Shown: in pieces, positions 33,500-42,082 of the stretch
Position numbering within the stretch: position 1 is the first letter of the stretch
Layout: every line of letters starts with the position of its first letter
DNA from: Streptomyces sp. NBC_00376
GTDB taxonomy: Bacteria; Actinomycetota; Actinomycetes; Streptomycetales; Streptomycetaceae
NCBI RefSeq assembly: GCF_036077095.1
Contig: NZ_CP107960.1
Coordinates: 4,526,001-4,590,000, forward strand
Reading direction: 5' to 3'
Length of the DNA stretch: 64,000 bases
Made by a program: the position numbers and the translations under genes
Notes under the pieces: model-generated
The model's input: only the letters and a program-made list of their open reading frames with translations
Database searches by the model: none
What the model was told of the DNA's origin: nothing

Positions 33500-33833
33500 G
33501 TCCGCCCGCCCCTTTTGCTGTCTCCGCCGATGCCGTGCATCCATGAAGACATACGAACGCCCGCAGGGGATCCCTCTGTTACCGATCGCGGACGAATCCG
33601 CAGGGGATCGGCGACAGATGGGGGAGGCCCAACGGTCGTGAGAAGGTGCCGGAGTTGGGGGTGGGATGCCCTGTATGTGAATTCTTGGTTGTGGCGCGGC
33701 GGGTTGAATCCATGCGGTACCGTGATCGCGTCATCACGCTCCGTGTGCCCCTGTGCGCATGGAGCGGCCCCCGGCGGTGTTAGCAGCACCATTCCGAGGG
33801 CCTTCACCACGAGTGGAAAGAGAGTCCACCGGG
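33500..33833. other. Divergent intergenic region
   Basis: Between the deacetylase (minus) and the HTH protein (plus). The stretch 33660-33800 is less GC-rich than its surroundings and has a TTGAAT at about 33703, but no well-spaced -10. No tRNA, hairpin or ORF with a ribosome site was seen. Confidence 0.4.
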
Positions 33834-34871
33834 ATGCTTTGGCATGCTATCGCGCCGTCTCGGCGCTTCACGAAGGCCTCGCACGACGTCGTGCGCCATC
33901 CGCGTCTGAACAGTGACGCGAAGATGCTTCTCCTGTACGTGCAGGGGCTTCCCGAAGATCAGGCCGACAAGGCGCTCAGTGAGCACGCGAAGAATTTCGG
34001 GATCACCGGGCGGGCGTATCAGAAGGCCAAGGGGCAGCTGATCGAGAACGGGTTCGTGCACGAGTGGAAGCGGCAGGGGGAGCGTGGATTCTGGGTGACC
34101 GACCAGCTCTTCGCGAATGTGCCCCTGACGGCTGAACAGGCTTACGCGGTGCGGAACGAAAGGGTCGGCGGGGATGGTGCCCCGTCTGCTCCTGCGGGCC
34201 CGGTTTCCCGTCCGGGTGCGCAGTATCGGGCCGTCGGTCGGCCGGGGGGTCGGGCGGTCGGTGGCTGTGAACCGGTAGATGAAGAACTTGGGGAGAACTA
34301 CTCCCACCCGCCCTCCGAAAGGACCGAAGAGGCCGAAGAGCGCGAAGCCTCCGAAGCGCCCGAATTCGCTGAAGGGGAGCGGGTGTTGCTCTCGTTGCGG
34401 CATGCGAATCCGCAGCTGCACCTCGGGGTCCGGGAGGCTCGGGGGCTGGCCGAGGCCGCCGGGGAGTGGATTCGGCGTGGTGTGAGTGCTGCGGATCTGC
34501 GGCGGGCATTGAGCAGTGAGCTGCCCAGGGACGGCGTACGGTCCGCCGTCGGGTTCCTGCGTCACCGGCTCGTCCAGAAGCTTCCGGCGCCGGTCGCCGC
34601 CGCTCCGGTTCCGCCTGTGGCGCCCGCGCCCCCGCCTCTGCGGGACTTCGTCGTCTGCGAAGGGGAGGGCGATGAGCACGTCTTCCGTCCTGTCGGGGAC
34701 GAGACCATGTGCGGGCCGTGTGCCCGTGAGGCCAGCTCGGCCTACTGGGCCGCCCGGCGGGTCGAGATGGAGAACGAACCCGATCCGCTGCCGTGGCGGG
34801 AGCGGATCGCGGCGATCATCGAGAGCGAGCAGGGGCGGGAACGAGGGCCAGGGGTGGCAGCGGGGGCGTAG
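33834..34871 (+). CDS. Helix-turn-helix protein with zinc-ribbon-like C-terminus
   Basis: A 345-residue protein. Residues ~10-100 form a winged HTH, resembling the Rep-type N-terminus of plasmid and phage replication proteins (SDAKMLLLYVQGLPEDQAD, then NFGITGRAYQKAKGQL). A low-complexity Pro/Gly/Glu linker follows, then a helical region (~185-255). A Cys-x...-His-x...-CGPC arrangement (residues ~288-310) could bind zinc. Codon use matches the chromosome. The origin may lie in a mobile replicon, but no partner genes are present. Start ATG 33834. Confidence 0.72.
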   Translation: MLWHAIAPSRRFTKASHDVVRHPRLNSDAKMLLLYVQGLPEDQADKALSEHAKNFGITGRAYQKAKGQLIENGFVHEWKRQGERGFWVTDQLFANVPLTAEQAYAVRNERVGGDGAPSAPAGPVSRPGAQYRAVGRPGGRAVGGCEPVDEELGENYSHPPSERTEEAEEREASEAPEFAEGERVLLSLRHANPQLHLGVREARGLAEAAGEWIRRGVSAADLRRALSSELPRDGVRSAVGFLRHRLVQKLPAPVAAAPVPPVAPAPPPLRDFVVCEGEGDEHVFRPVGDETMCGPCAREASSAYWAARRVEMENEPDPLPWRERIAAIIESEQGRERGPGVAAGA

Positions 34872-34933
34872 CTTCGTAGCTTCGTAGGGTCGCGGGCATA
34901 GTCGTCAGCGGCTACGGGCGGAAGGGGCGCGCG

Positions 34934-35329
34934 GTGGCGGGCTTTCAAGATCTGAAGTTCCGGGCGGTCACGTCGCTCCAGCGGCATGTCGTGAACCCGC
35001 TCGCGAGACGGTCGAGGTCGCAGATCCTGCTGGAGACGACGGGGCGGACCTCCGGGCTGCCGCGCCGTACCCCGGTCGGCGGTCGGCGGGTGGGTCAGGA
35101 GTTCTGGCTGGTCTCGGAGTTCGGCGAGAAGTCGCAGTACATCCGCAACATCCGGGCCGACCCCCGGGTCCGGGTTCGTCTCGCGGGACGCTGGTACGAC
35201 GGGATCGCGCATCCGCTGCCCCAGGACGACGCCCGCGCCCGGCTCAGGACGCTGCCTCGTTACAACAGTGCTGTCGTGCGGGCGGTGGGTGCGGAGCTGC
35301 TGACGGTGCGGGTGGATCTTGAGGGCTGA
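34934..35329 (+). CDS. F420-dependent nitroreductase-family protein (DDN-like)
   Basis: A 131-residue protein of the deazaflavin-dependent nitroreductase family. Hallmarks are LLETTGRTSGLPRRTPVGGRR and FGEKSQYIRNIRADPRVRVRLAGRWYDG (residues ~30-95), the split-barrel that binds F420H2. Mycobacterial DDN reduces quinones and activates pretomanid, but the substrate here is unknown. GTG 34934, with only a moderate GGCGCGCG upstream. Confidence 0.9.
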   Translation: MAGFQDLKFRAVTSLQRHVVNPLARRSRSQILLETTGRTSGLPRRTPVGGRRVGQEFWLVSEFGEKSQYIRNIRADPRVRVRLAGRWYDGIAHPLPQDDARARLRTLPRYNSAVVRAVGAELLTVRVDLEG

Positions 35330-35339
35330 CCCCTGCACA

Positions 35340-35367
35340 TGCCCGGGGGCCACAAACCACCCGGGCA
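35340..35367. terminator. Convergent hairpin terminator
   Basis: TGCCCGGG at 35340-35347 pairs with CCCGGGCA at 35360-35367 around a 12-base loop, between the DDN-like gene (plus) and flotillin 2 (minus). No T-tract. Confidence 0.5.
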
Positions 35368-35387
35368 CGTGAAGGCGGTCCATCGGA

Positions 35388-36848
35388 TCAGTCGGTGATC
35401 TCGATCTTGCCGTTCTGGTCGCTGTTCGCGGTGGCGTTCGCGGCGGTGGGCTCCGGCTGGGCCGGGACCTCCGCCCTGGGGCCCGCGCCCTTCAGGTTCT
35501 TCAGCAGGGCGGCGAGGTCGACGCCCGTGGTGGAGCTGAGGAGTTCCATGCCCTGGGCGACGTTGTCGGTGACCGTACGTGACAGCCGGCTCGCGCCGTC
35601 CGTCGAGATCACGGTCATCTTGTCGACGGCGCTCAGCGGCTCGGACGCCTTGGCGACGACCTGCGGCAGCACCTCGACCAGCATCTGGAGCACGGCCGCG
35701 TCGCCGTACTGCGCGAAGGCGTCCGCCTTCTTCTGCATGGCCTCGGCCTCGGCCGCACCCTTCGCCGCGATGGCCGCGGCCTCCGCCTCGCCCTCGATGC
35801 GTACGGCGTCGGCGAGCGCCGAGCGGTGCAGCTTCTCGCCCTGACCGGTCAGCCGGGAGCGCTCGGCGTCCGCCTCGGCCTCCTTGACCTGGGCGATCCG
35901 GCGGGCCTCGGCCTCCTGCTCGGCCTGGTAGCGGGCGGCGTCGGCGGGCTTGCGGACCTTGGTGTCGAGCTCGCGGTCGGTCAGCGCGGCCTGGCGCTGG
36001 GCGACCTTCTCCTGCTCGGCGAGGACTTCCTGCTGGCGGGCCGCCTCGGCGAGCGGGCCCGCCGCGTTGGCCTTGGCCGCGGCGGCTTCCGTCTCGGCCT
36101 TGATCTCCGCCTGCTTGAGGTAGAAGGTCCGCTCGGCGATGGCGATCTCCTCGGCGGCCTTCAGCCGGGCCTGCTCGGAGGCCCGCTTGGCGATCGCCTC
36201 GGCGATGTCCGCCTCCTGCTTGGCGCGCGCGGCCTCCGGGCGGCCGAGGTCCTCCAGGTAGGAGCCCTCGGTGGTGATGTCCTGGATCTGGAAGGCGTCC
36301 AGGATCAGGCCCTGGCCGGAGAGGCTGGCCTCCGCCTCCTCCGCGACCTGGCCGGCGAACGCGGCCCGGTCCCGGATGATGTCCTCGACCGACATCCGGC
36401 CGACGATGGCGCGCAGTGCGCCGGAGAGCACTTCCTGGGTGAAGCCGACGATGCCGTCCTGCTGCTGGAGGAACCGCTGGGCCGCGGCCCGGATCGCTTC
36501 CTCGCTGCCGCCGACCTTGACGATCGCGACGCCCTCCAGGTTGGACTTCACGCCGCGCAGGGTGACGGCGCCGCGCACCGCGATCGGGATGTGCCGGCTG
36601 GAGAGGTCAAGGGTGAACTTCTGCTGGACGAACGGGACGACGAAGACGCCGCCGCCGACCACGACCTTCTGGCCGCTGTTGTCGATGCTGGTGCGACCGG
36701 TCACCGGGTCGGTGGACTTCTTGCCGCGGCGGCCGGTGATGATGAACGCCTCGCTGGGCCCGGCGACCTTGTAGCGGGTGATGACGACGAGTGCGAGCAG
36801 CACCAGGAGTACGACTACTCCGGCGACTGCGGTCACGACTGGGCTCAT
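35388..36848 (-). CDS. Second flotillin/SPFH protein (FloT-like)
   Basis: A 486-residue flotillin. It has a membrane helix at residues ~5-25, an SPFH domain (~26-190, with SGQKVVVGGGVFVVPFVQQ and ALRAIVGRMSVEDIIRDRAAF), a long Ala/Glu coiled coil (~200-380) and a flotillin C-terminus. It is shorter than the 716-residue flotillin at 22583-24733 and closer to canonical FloT/YuaG. ATG 36848. The NfeD-like partner is immediately upstream on the same strand. Two different flotillin/NfeD modules thus lie within 15 kb. Confidence 0.92.
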   Translation of the reverse strand: MSPVVTAVAGVVVLLVLLALVVITRYKVAGPSEAFIITGRRGKKSTDPVTGRTSIDNSGQKVVVGGGVFVVPFVQQKFTLDLSSRHIPIAVRGAVTLRGVKSNLEGVAIVKVGGSEEAIRAAAQRFLQQQDGIVGFTQEVLSGALRAIVGRMSVEDIIRDRAAFAGQVAEEAEASLSGQGLILDAFQIQDITTEGSYLEDLGRPEAARAKQEADIAEAIAKRASEQARLKAAEEIAIAERTFYLKQAEIKAETEAAAAKANAAGPLAEAARQQEVLAEQEKVAQRQAALTDRELDTKVRKPADAARYQAEQEAEARRIAQVKEAEADAERSRLTGQGEKLHRSALADAVRIEGEAEAAAIAAKGAAEAEAMQKKADAFAQYGDAAVLQMLVEVLPQVVAKASEPLSAVDKMTVISTDGASRLSRTVTDNVAQGMELLSSTTGVDLAALLKNLKGAGPRAEVPAQPEPTAANATANSDQNGKIEITD

Positions 36849-36938
36849 GTGGTGTCCCCCCTGCCTCCCTGCGGGGACGGCAGTTTGGTTTCGGGCACCG
36901 TGTCGCCGCGCGGCACGGCGTCTTGGCTCGGGCGGTGG

Positions 36939-37448
36939 TCAGCGTTCGACGGGGCGGACCGCGACCGAGGTGGCCGAGAGTGCGGCCTCCACCCAGATCT
37001 CGGTGCCGCGTTCGACCGGCGCCGCGCTCTTCGCCGCCAACTTCACGTGCTGGCCCGCCAGTTGCAGCAGGACCTCGCCGTATCCGTCGGCCGGGATGGC
37101 CGTGACGACCGACCCGGAGGTGCCGACGAGGTCGTCGCTGCGCGGGGTGACGCTGGTCTGGTCCCGCATCAGGGCCCGGCTGAACTTCCAGGTCAGCAAG
37201 GCCGCGACGAGTCCGGCCAGTACTCCTGCGGCGGTCGCGACGACCGTTCCGGCGCCGGTGGTGCCGAGCACGATCGCTCCGCCGAAGCCGAGCATCGAGA
37301 GGAACCCGGCGATGACCGGGAGGGACAGGAGGCCGTCGAAGAGGCCGTCCAGCACGCCGCCGAAGAGGCCTTCGAGGACGCCGTCGAAGATCAGGGACAG
37401 GACGAGCAGAACGATTCCCGCAATGCCGAGACCAAGAAACAAGGTCAC
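36939..37448 (-). CDS. NfeD-like membrane protein, partner of flotillin 2
   Basis: A 169-residue protein. GTG 37448 follows GAGGGTGACC. Hydrophobic helices occupy residues ~3-20 and ~35-75, and the C-terminal OB-fold spans residues ~100-165 (VGTSGSVVTAIPADGYGEVLLQ). This short anchor-plus-OB layout is that of YuaF/NfeD1b proteins found beside flotillin genes. The first gene of a two-gene operon with flotillin 2, 90 bases apart. Confidence 0.88.
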   Translation of the reverse strand: MTLFLGLGIAGIVLLVLSLIFDGVLEGLFGGVLDGLFDGLLSLPVIAGFLSMLGFGGAIVLGTTGAGTVVATAAGVLAGLVAALLTWKFSRALMRDQTSVTPRSDDLVGTSGSVVTAIPADGYGEVLLQLAGQHVKLAAKSAAPVERGTEIWVEAALSATSVAVRPVER

Positions 37449-37530
37449 CTGGTCACCCTCCCCGATGCTCGAAATGCCCCGAACATTTCCGTCGAACTGG
37501 CTGGATGATCCCATACGTACCGGCTCATGG

Positions 37531-37574
37531 GCACTGCCGGGTTCCGGCAATCTTTTACGCGTTCTTGATGCCGG
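37531..37574. promoter_or_regulatory. Conserved element B with TGCCGGNNTCCGGCA palindrome
   Basis: This segment matches element A at 25725-25767. Core TGCCGGGTTCCGGCA, then CAATCTTTTACGCGT and CTTGATGCCGG. It lies 83 bases before the NfeD 2 start and overlaps the last codons of the peroxiredoxin gene (stop 37555). Being shared by both flotillin/NfeD loci in the same orientation suggests a common operator or a duplication scar. Confidence 0.6.
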
Positions 37575-38049
37575 AGAGCTGCTCGGTCAGTTTGGCCGCC
37601 GACTGGAACGTGGCGCCGAGCAGCGCGACGTGCTTCCAGCGCAGCACCCCGTCGGGCCCGATGAGGAACACCGAGCGACGCACCCCGATCCCGGGCGCCG
37701 CGACGCCGTACGCGCGGGCGGTCTCCCGTCCGGCGTCCGCGAGCAGCGGCATCCGCAGGCCGTGGGCGCGGGCGAACGACTCATGACTGTCCACACCCTG
37801 TGGACTGATCGCCCAGACCTCCGCGTCGAGCTCGCCGAAGGCCTCCAGGCCCGAGGAGTACGAGCAGAGCTGCTTGGTGCAGACGGCCGTGTTGTCGCCC
37901 GGGTAGAACGCGAGGACCACGGACCGGCCGCGCGCCTCGGAGAGGGTGTAGTCGCGGCGTTCGAACTCCTCGCCCTCCTCGCCGGTGAGCAGACCGCCCG
38001 GCAGGGTGAAGTCCGGGGCGGGCAGGCCGAGTTGCGGTGACGATCCCAT
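37555..38049 (-). CDS. Peroxiredoxin
   Basis: A 164-residue thioredoxin-fold peroxidase. The peroxidatic cysteine is in AVCTKQLCSY (preceded by the FYPGDNTAV loop; the usual P-x-x-x-T-x-x-C is relaxed), and an Arg near residue 123 completes the site. The second Cys five residues on matches BCP/PrxQ-type resolving cysteines. It reduces peroxides with thioredoxin-like partners. ATG 38049 has a perfect GGAGGAATCGAC site. Its 3' end overlaps conserved element B. Confidence 0.9.
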   Translation of the reverse strand: MGSSPQLGLPAPDFTLPGGLLTGEEGEEFERRDYTLSEARGRSVVLAFYPGDNTAVCTKQLCSYSSGLEAFGELDAEVWAISPQGVDSHESFARAHGLRMPLLADAGRETARAYGVAAPGIGVRRSVFLIGPDGVLRWKHVALLGATFQSAAKLTEQLSGIKNA

Positions 38050-38147
38050 GTCGATTCCTCCGTGGTCCGGCGCTGCCGGGTTTTCCGTGAAGTGTGTCCG
38101 TACAGCATGCTCGGTACGGGTCCGGCTCCCGCACCAGGAGGTAGGCA

Positions 38148-38858
38148 ATGGCACGACCGCCGTCCGCACGCCGCCCGTCCGCGGCCGTGCTCCTGCTGCA
38201 CGGCGGGGCGGAGACCGGCCTGGCCGCGCCGCCGCCCGGTCCGCTGAACCTGCCCGCCGTACGGATGCGCCCGTTCGCCCGGTCCATCGCCGGGGCGACG
38301 GGAGGCGGCCCCGGAGGCGTTCTCGTACGCACCGCCCGCTACGCCCACCGAGGCTGGAACGGCCCCCGCGAGGACCCGCTGCACGACGCCGTACGCGCCC
38401 TGGACGCGCTGCGCCGCGAGGCGGGGGAGATCCCGGTGGTCCTGGTCGGCCACTCGATGGGCGCCCGCGCCGCCCTCCGCGCGGCCGGTCATCCGCTGGT
38501 GTGCGGGGTGGTGGGCCTCGCCGCGTGGTGTCCGGACGACGACCCGGTCGACCAGCTGGCGGGCCGCGACATCGTCCTGCTGCACAGCACCCGGGACCGG
38601 ATCACCAGCCCCCGCGCCTCCCAGCGCCTCACCGCCCGTGCCCGGCCGGCCGGTGCCCGCTCCTGCCTGGTCGCGATCCGGGGCAGCGACCACGCGATGC
38701 TCCGGCGCGCCGGACAGTGGCACGCGCTGACGGCCCGGATCGTCGCCGGGCTGCTGGGGCTGGGCCCGCTCCCCGGGCCGGTCGGGGCCGCCCTCGCGCT
38801 GCCGCCGGACGCCCCGGCGGTCGACGGCACCCTCGACCTGGACCTGCTGGGGGCGTGA
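38148..38858 (+). CDS. Alpha/beta hydrolase
   Basis: A 236-residue alpha/beta-hydrolase fold protein. It has the nucleophile elbow VGHSMGA (Ser near residue 105) and the oxyanion-hole region LLLHGGAE near the start. The acid is in HSTRDRI (Asp) and the His in GSDHAML (~residue 183). No signal peptide. The substrate class is not evident. ATG 38148. Confidence 0.87.
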   Translation: MARPPSARRPSAAVLLLHGGAETGLAAPPPGPLNLPAVRMRPFARSIAGATGGGPGGVLVRTARYAHRGWNGPREDPLHDAVRALDALRREAGEIPVVLVGHSMGARAALRAAGHPLVCGVVGLAAWCPDDDPVDQLAGRDIVLLHSTRDRITSPRASQRLTARARPAGARSCLVAIRGSDHAMLRRAGQWHALTARIVAGLLGLGPLPGPVGAALALPPDAPAVDGTLDLDLLGA

Positions 38859-38970
38859 CGGGGCGCGGGCCCACGGACACGCCCGTGACGCGGCGCGCCC
38901 GCGGACACTCCCCTGGCGCCGTGGTGCAGGGGCGGGGGAACGGGCGCACCCTGGTAGGGAGGTGATCGTC

Positions 38971-39243
38971 ATGGTGATGACAACCGTCGGATGGCACATC
39001 GAGCTCGAATTCGACGAGGACACCCACCGCACCCGCGCGGCCGCCATGGTGCGGCTTCCGGACGGGACCGAGGTGCGGGCCCACGGATACGCGAGCCGCC
39101 ATCCTTCCGACAAGAACCAGCCGAGAGTGGGCGAGGAGATCGCGGGAGCCAGAGCGCTCAACGAACTGGCGATGAAGATGCTGACGAAGGCGCACGACGA
39201 GATCGACGAGGTTTCCGGCCGGACCTCGCACCCGCTCAGCTGA
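38971..39243 (+). CDS. DUF1876 family protein
   Basis: A 90-residue protein of the dsRBD-like DUF1876 family: WHIELEFDEDTHRTRAAAM and HPSDKNQPRVGEEIAGARAL are near-consensus. Function unknown. Start chosen as ATG 38971, eight bases after a perfect GGGAGG, rather than GTG 38962 within the site. Confidence 0.9.
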   Translation: MVMTTVGWHIELEFDEDTHRTRAAAMVRLPDGTEVRAHGYASRHPSDKNQPRVGEEIAGARALNELAMKMLTKAHDEIDEVSGRTSHPLS

Positions 39244-39265
39244 CGCGGGGCGGCGCGTGGCGCGG

Positions 39266-39290
39266 GGCCGGGGCGTATGTGACCCCGGCC
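39266..39290 (+). terminator. Hairpin after DUF1876 gene
   Basis: GGCCGGGG (39266-39273) pairs with CCCCGGCC (39283-39290) around a 9-base loop, 23 bases after the stop. No T-tract. Confidence 0.45.
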
Positions 39291-39374
39291 CGGACTGCGG
39301 ATGCGCGGCAGGGCCGGGCGGCTGACGATTGAGGGCCGGGCCGCGGGTGTTCCGCGCCCGTCCAGGAGGTTGAC

Positions 39375-41171
39375 GTGCAGGCCGATACGTACGCCGACGG
39401 CCCCGCGCCGTTCGACCCCCGCGCCATGGCCGCCCTGGTCGACGGCACGATGGCCGGGGTGGGCGTGCTCGACACCGCGCTGCGTTATCTGTACGTCAAC
39501 CCCGCCCTCGAACGGCTCAACGGCATCCCGGCCGCCGAGCACCTAGGGCGCACCGTCTCCGAGGTGCTGCCCGGGGTCGACGCGCGCGAGGACATGATGC
39601 GGGCGGTGCTCGCCGACGGGAAGTCCCGCGAGATCACGTCCAGCGGATTCACCGCCGCGGCCGCCACGGTCCGGCGGTACTGGCACGGGGCGTACCACCG
39701 GCTGGAGATCGACGGGCGGATCGTGGGGCTGGCCGGGATCGTGCTGGAGGTCATGGCCTCGGACCAGGGGCAGCGCGAGCTGGAGCAGGCCCGGCGCCAT
39801 CTGACGCTGCTCGACACCGCCGCCGGCCGGATCGGCACCACGCTCGACATGGACACCACCTGTGCCGAACTGGCCGAACTCGTCGTGCCGGGGCTGGCGG
39901 ACATCGCGACGGTCGAGGTGTTCCCGCCCGACGTCGCCGCGCCGGTCCGGCCCGCACCGCCCGGTGTGCTGAGGCTGCGGCGGGCGGCGCAGCGGTCCGT
40001 GCCCGCGCTCCGCGACGAGCTGGCCGGTTTCGGGCTGAGCGGCGAGTACATCGACTACCAGGAGGGCGCGGCCGTACAGCGCTGCCTGGCGGCCAACCAG
40101 CCCGTGGTGGAGAACCTCACCACCGACGAACAGCTCGTCCGCTCGGCCCCCGGCCCGGAACGGCTCGCCGCCTACCGGGCCCTCGGGATGCACTCGGCGG
40201 TCATCGTGCCCGTCACCGTGCGCAGCGGCCCGCTCGGCGTCCTCGGCCTGATCCGGGCGGGCGACTCACCGGTCTTCACGGACGAGGACGTGGTGGTCGC
40301 CCGGGAGCTCGCCGCCCGGGCCGCCGTCGATCTCGACCACGCCCGCCGGTACGCCCACGAGCACACCATCGCCCTGGAGCTCCAGCGCTCCCTGCTGTCC
40401 GAGCCGCGCCCGCCGCACCCGCACATCGAGATCGCCACCCGCTACCTGCCGGCCGACCGGAGCGTGATGGTCGGCGGCGACTGGTTCGACGTCATCCCGC
40501 TGCGGGACGGGCGGCATCTCAAGGCGATGGGCGACGTGATGGGGCATGGGGTGGAGGCGGCGGTCGCCATGAGCCACTACCGCTCCCTGCTGCGGATGTT
40601 CGCCGACGACGATCTGCCCCCGCACCGCATCCTGGAACGCCTGGACCGGCTGGTCGAGCGGTCCGGTCTCGACCGGGCGGCGACCTGTCTGCTGGCCGTC
40701 GTCGACCGCTTCGGCGGGGCGTGCGAGGTGGCCAGCGCCGGGCATCTGCCGCCTGTACTGATCGATCCGCGGGCGGGCACCAGGGTGTGCGACGAGATGG
40801 CGGTGGGGCCGCCGCTCGGCACCGGGTTCGGCGGGTACCGGACGACGCGGGTGGAGTTCGACCCGGGCACGGTGCTGTTCCTCTACACGGACGGGCTGGT
40901 CGAGCGGCGCGGTGAGGACATAGACGCCTCGGTCGGCCGGCTCAAGGAGCTGACCCTGTCGGCCGACGGCAGCCTGGAGGACCTGCTGGACGACGTCCTC
41001 GAAAGGTTCGGTCCGGGGGCCGAGGACGACATAGCGGTGCTGGCCTCCCGCTCCCGGCCCCTGAAGCCGCAGCCGGACCCGGACCGGAAGCCGGAGCGGG
41101 AAGCGTCCGGCACCGCCCCGGGCCGGAAGCCGGAACCGGGGCCGGAGCCGGATCTGCTCGGTACCTCCTGA
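39375..41171 (+). CDS. PAS-GAF-SpoIIE type PP2C phosphatase
   Basis: A 598-residue cytosolic signalling phosphatase. A PAS domain lies at residues ~18-130 (GVGVLDTALRYLYVNPALERLNG) and a GAF domain at ~150-325. The PP2C/SpoIIE domain (~355-560) has metal motifs GGDWFDVIPLRDGRHLKAMGDVMGHG and LFLYTDGLVERRG, with the Asp ligands preserved. The C-terminal tail is Pro/Glu-rich. Streptomyces phosphatases of this type dephosphorylate anti-anti-sigma factors; no sigma operon lies next to it. GTG 39375 follows GGAGG. Confidence 0.92.
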   Translation: MQADTYADGPAPFDPRAMAALVDGTMAGVGVLDTALRYLYVNPALERLNGIPAAEHLGRTVSEVLPGVDAREDMMRAVLADGKSREITSSGFTAAAATVRRYWHGAYHRLEIDGRIVGLAGIVLEVMASDQGQRELEQARRHLTLLDTAAGRIGTTLDMDTTCAELAELVVPGLADIATVEVFPPDVAAPVRPAPPGVLRLRRAAQRSVPALRDELAGFGLSGEYIDYQEGAAVQRCLAANQPVVENLTTDEQLVRSAPGPERLAAYRALGMHSAVIVPVTVRSGPLGVLGLIRAGDSPVFTDEDVVVARELAARAAVDLDHARRYAHEHTIALELQRSLLSEPRPPHPHIEIATRYLPADRSVMVGGDWFDVIPLRDGRHLKAMGDVMGHGVEAAVAMSHYRSLLRMFADDDLPPHRILERLDRLVERSGLDRAATCLLAVVDRFGGACEVASAGHLPPVLIDPRAGTRVCDEMAVGPPLGTGFGGYRTTRVEFDPGTVLFLYTDGLVERRGEDIDASVGRLKELTLSADGSLEDLLDDVLERFGPGAEDDIAVLASRSRPLKPQPDPDRKPEREASGTAPGRKPEPGPEPDLLGTS

Positions 41172-41191
41172 CGCCGTTCGGACGCGGCTCG

Positions 41192-42040
41192 TCAGCCCAG
41201 TTCCAGGCTGGTGATGCCGAAAAGTCCGCCGTGGTCGATGTCCGGCGCCGGGCCCGTGTACATCCGGGCGGTCTCGAACGACGGGGTGAGGCCCAGCTGT
41301 TCGGCCAGGCGCACGGCCGCCGGGTTGACGTCCGGCACGTCGATCGCGACCGGCACACCGGGATCGGCCGCCGCCAGCGCACTGACCAGGGCTCCGGCCA
41401 CCTCGGGCGATTTGGCGTACACGGGGCCGATCCGGGACGACGTACGGCAGGGCCGCAGCACGGCCAGGCCGCACAACTCCCCGTCGCGGACGGCGGCGAG
41501 CGAGGTACGGGTGGGGTGGGCGATCCACGGCGCGAGGAAGCTGTCGCGGTCGGCCGGGAAGAAGCGGCGGTCGTAGGCGGCGAGCCGGTCGAAGGGTACG
41601 GAGCGGCCGTCGACGAGCTCCGTACCGGCCGGGGCGGGCAGACCGGCGGGCGGCAGGCCCTCGTAGCGCATGTTCTTCCACACGGAACGGAAGCCGGACT
41701 TGCGGTAGTTGGGCTGCTGGGCCACCACCCCGTCGAGGCCGACGTTGCGCCCGTCCAGCCGTGCCATGCCGGCCCGCCAGAGCTGGATGCCGTACCCCTG
41801 GCCGCGCAGGCGCGGGCGGGTGAGGTAGAAGCCGAGGAAGCCGAAGCCGGTGCCGTAACGGACCACGGAGACGCAGGAGACCGGTTCCCCGTCGAGCCGG
41901 CCGATCAGGAAGCCGCGCGGATCGGCGGCGAAGAAGGCGTGACGGTCGGTCAGCCCGGGGTTCCAGCTCTCCTCGTGGGCCCACTCGGCCAGCATCGTGA
42001 GGTCGTCGGCGCTTGCGTTGGTGATCTCGAAGTTCGGCAC
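41192..42040 (-). CDS. GNAT-family acetyltransferase with C-terminal DUF1248-like half
   Basis: A 282-residue two-domain acetyltransferase. The N-terminal GNAT has the acetyl-CoA loop LRGQGYGIQLWRAG (residues ~78-91). The C-terminal half is YitH/HolE-like, with AVRDGELCGLAVLRP and a hydrophobic second GNAT core. The substrate is unknown. GTG 42040. Convergent with the phosphatase gene (20-base gap). Confidence 0.87.
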   Translation of the reverse strand: MPNFEITNASADDLTMLAEWAHEESWNPGLTDRHAFFAADPRGFLIGRLDGEPVSCVSVVRYGTGFGFLGFYLTRPRLRGQGYGIQLWRAGMARLDGRNVGLDGVVAQQPNYRKSGFRSVWKNMRYEGLPPAGLPAPAGTELVDGRSVPFDRLAAYDRRFFPADRDSFLAPWIAHPTRTSLAAVRDGELCGLAVLRPCRTSSRIGPVYAKSPEVAGALVSALAAADPGVPVAIDVPDVNPAAVRLAEQLGLTPSFETARMYTGPAPDIDHGGLFGITSLELG

Positions 42041-42082
42041 GGGGCACCTGTACCCGCCTGATCCACCGTTCCAACGGAGGAA

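Noticed and set aside
33834..34871. Prophage or integrated plasmid segment
   Set aside because: Only one Rep-like gene. No integrase, att sites, transfer genes or composition shift were seen.
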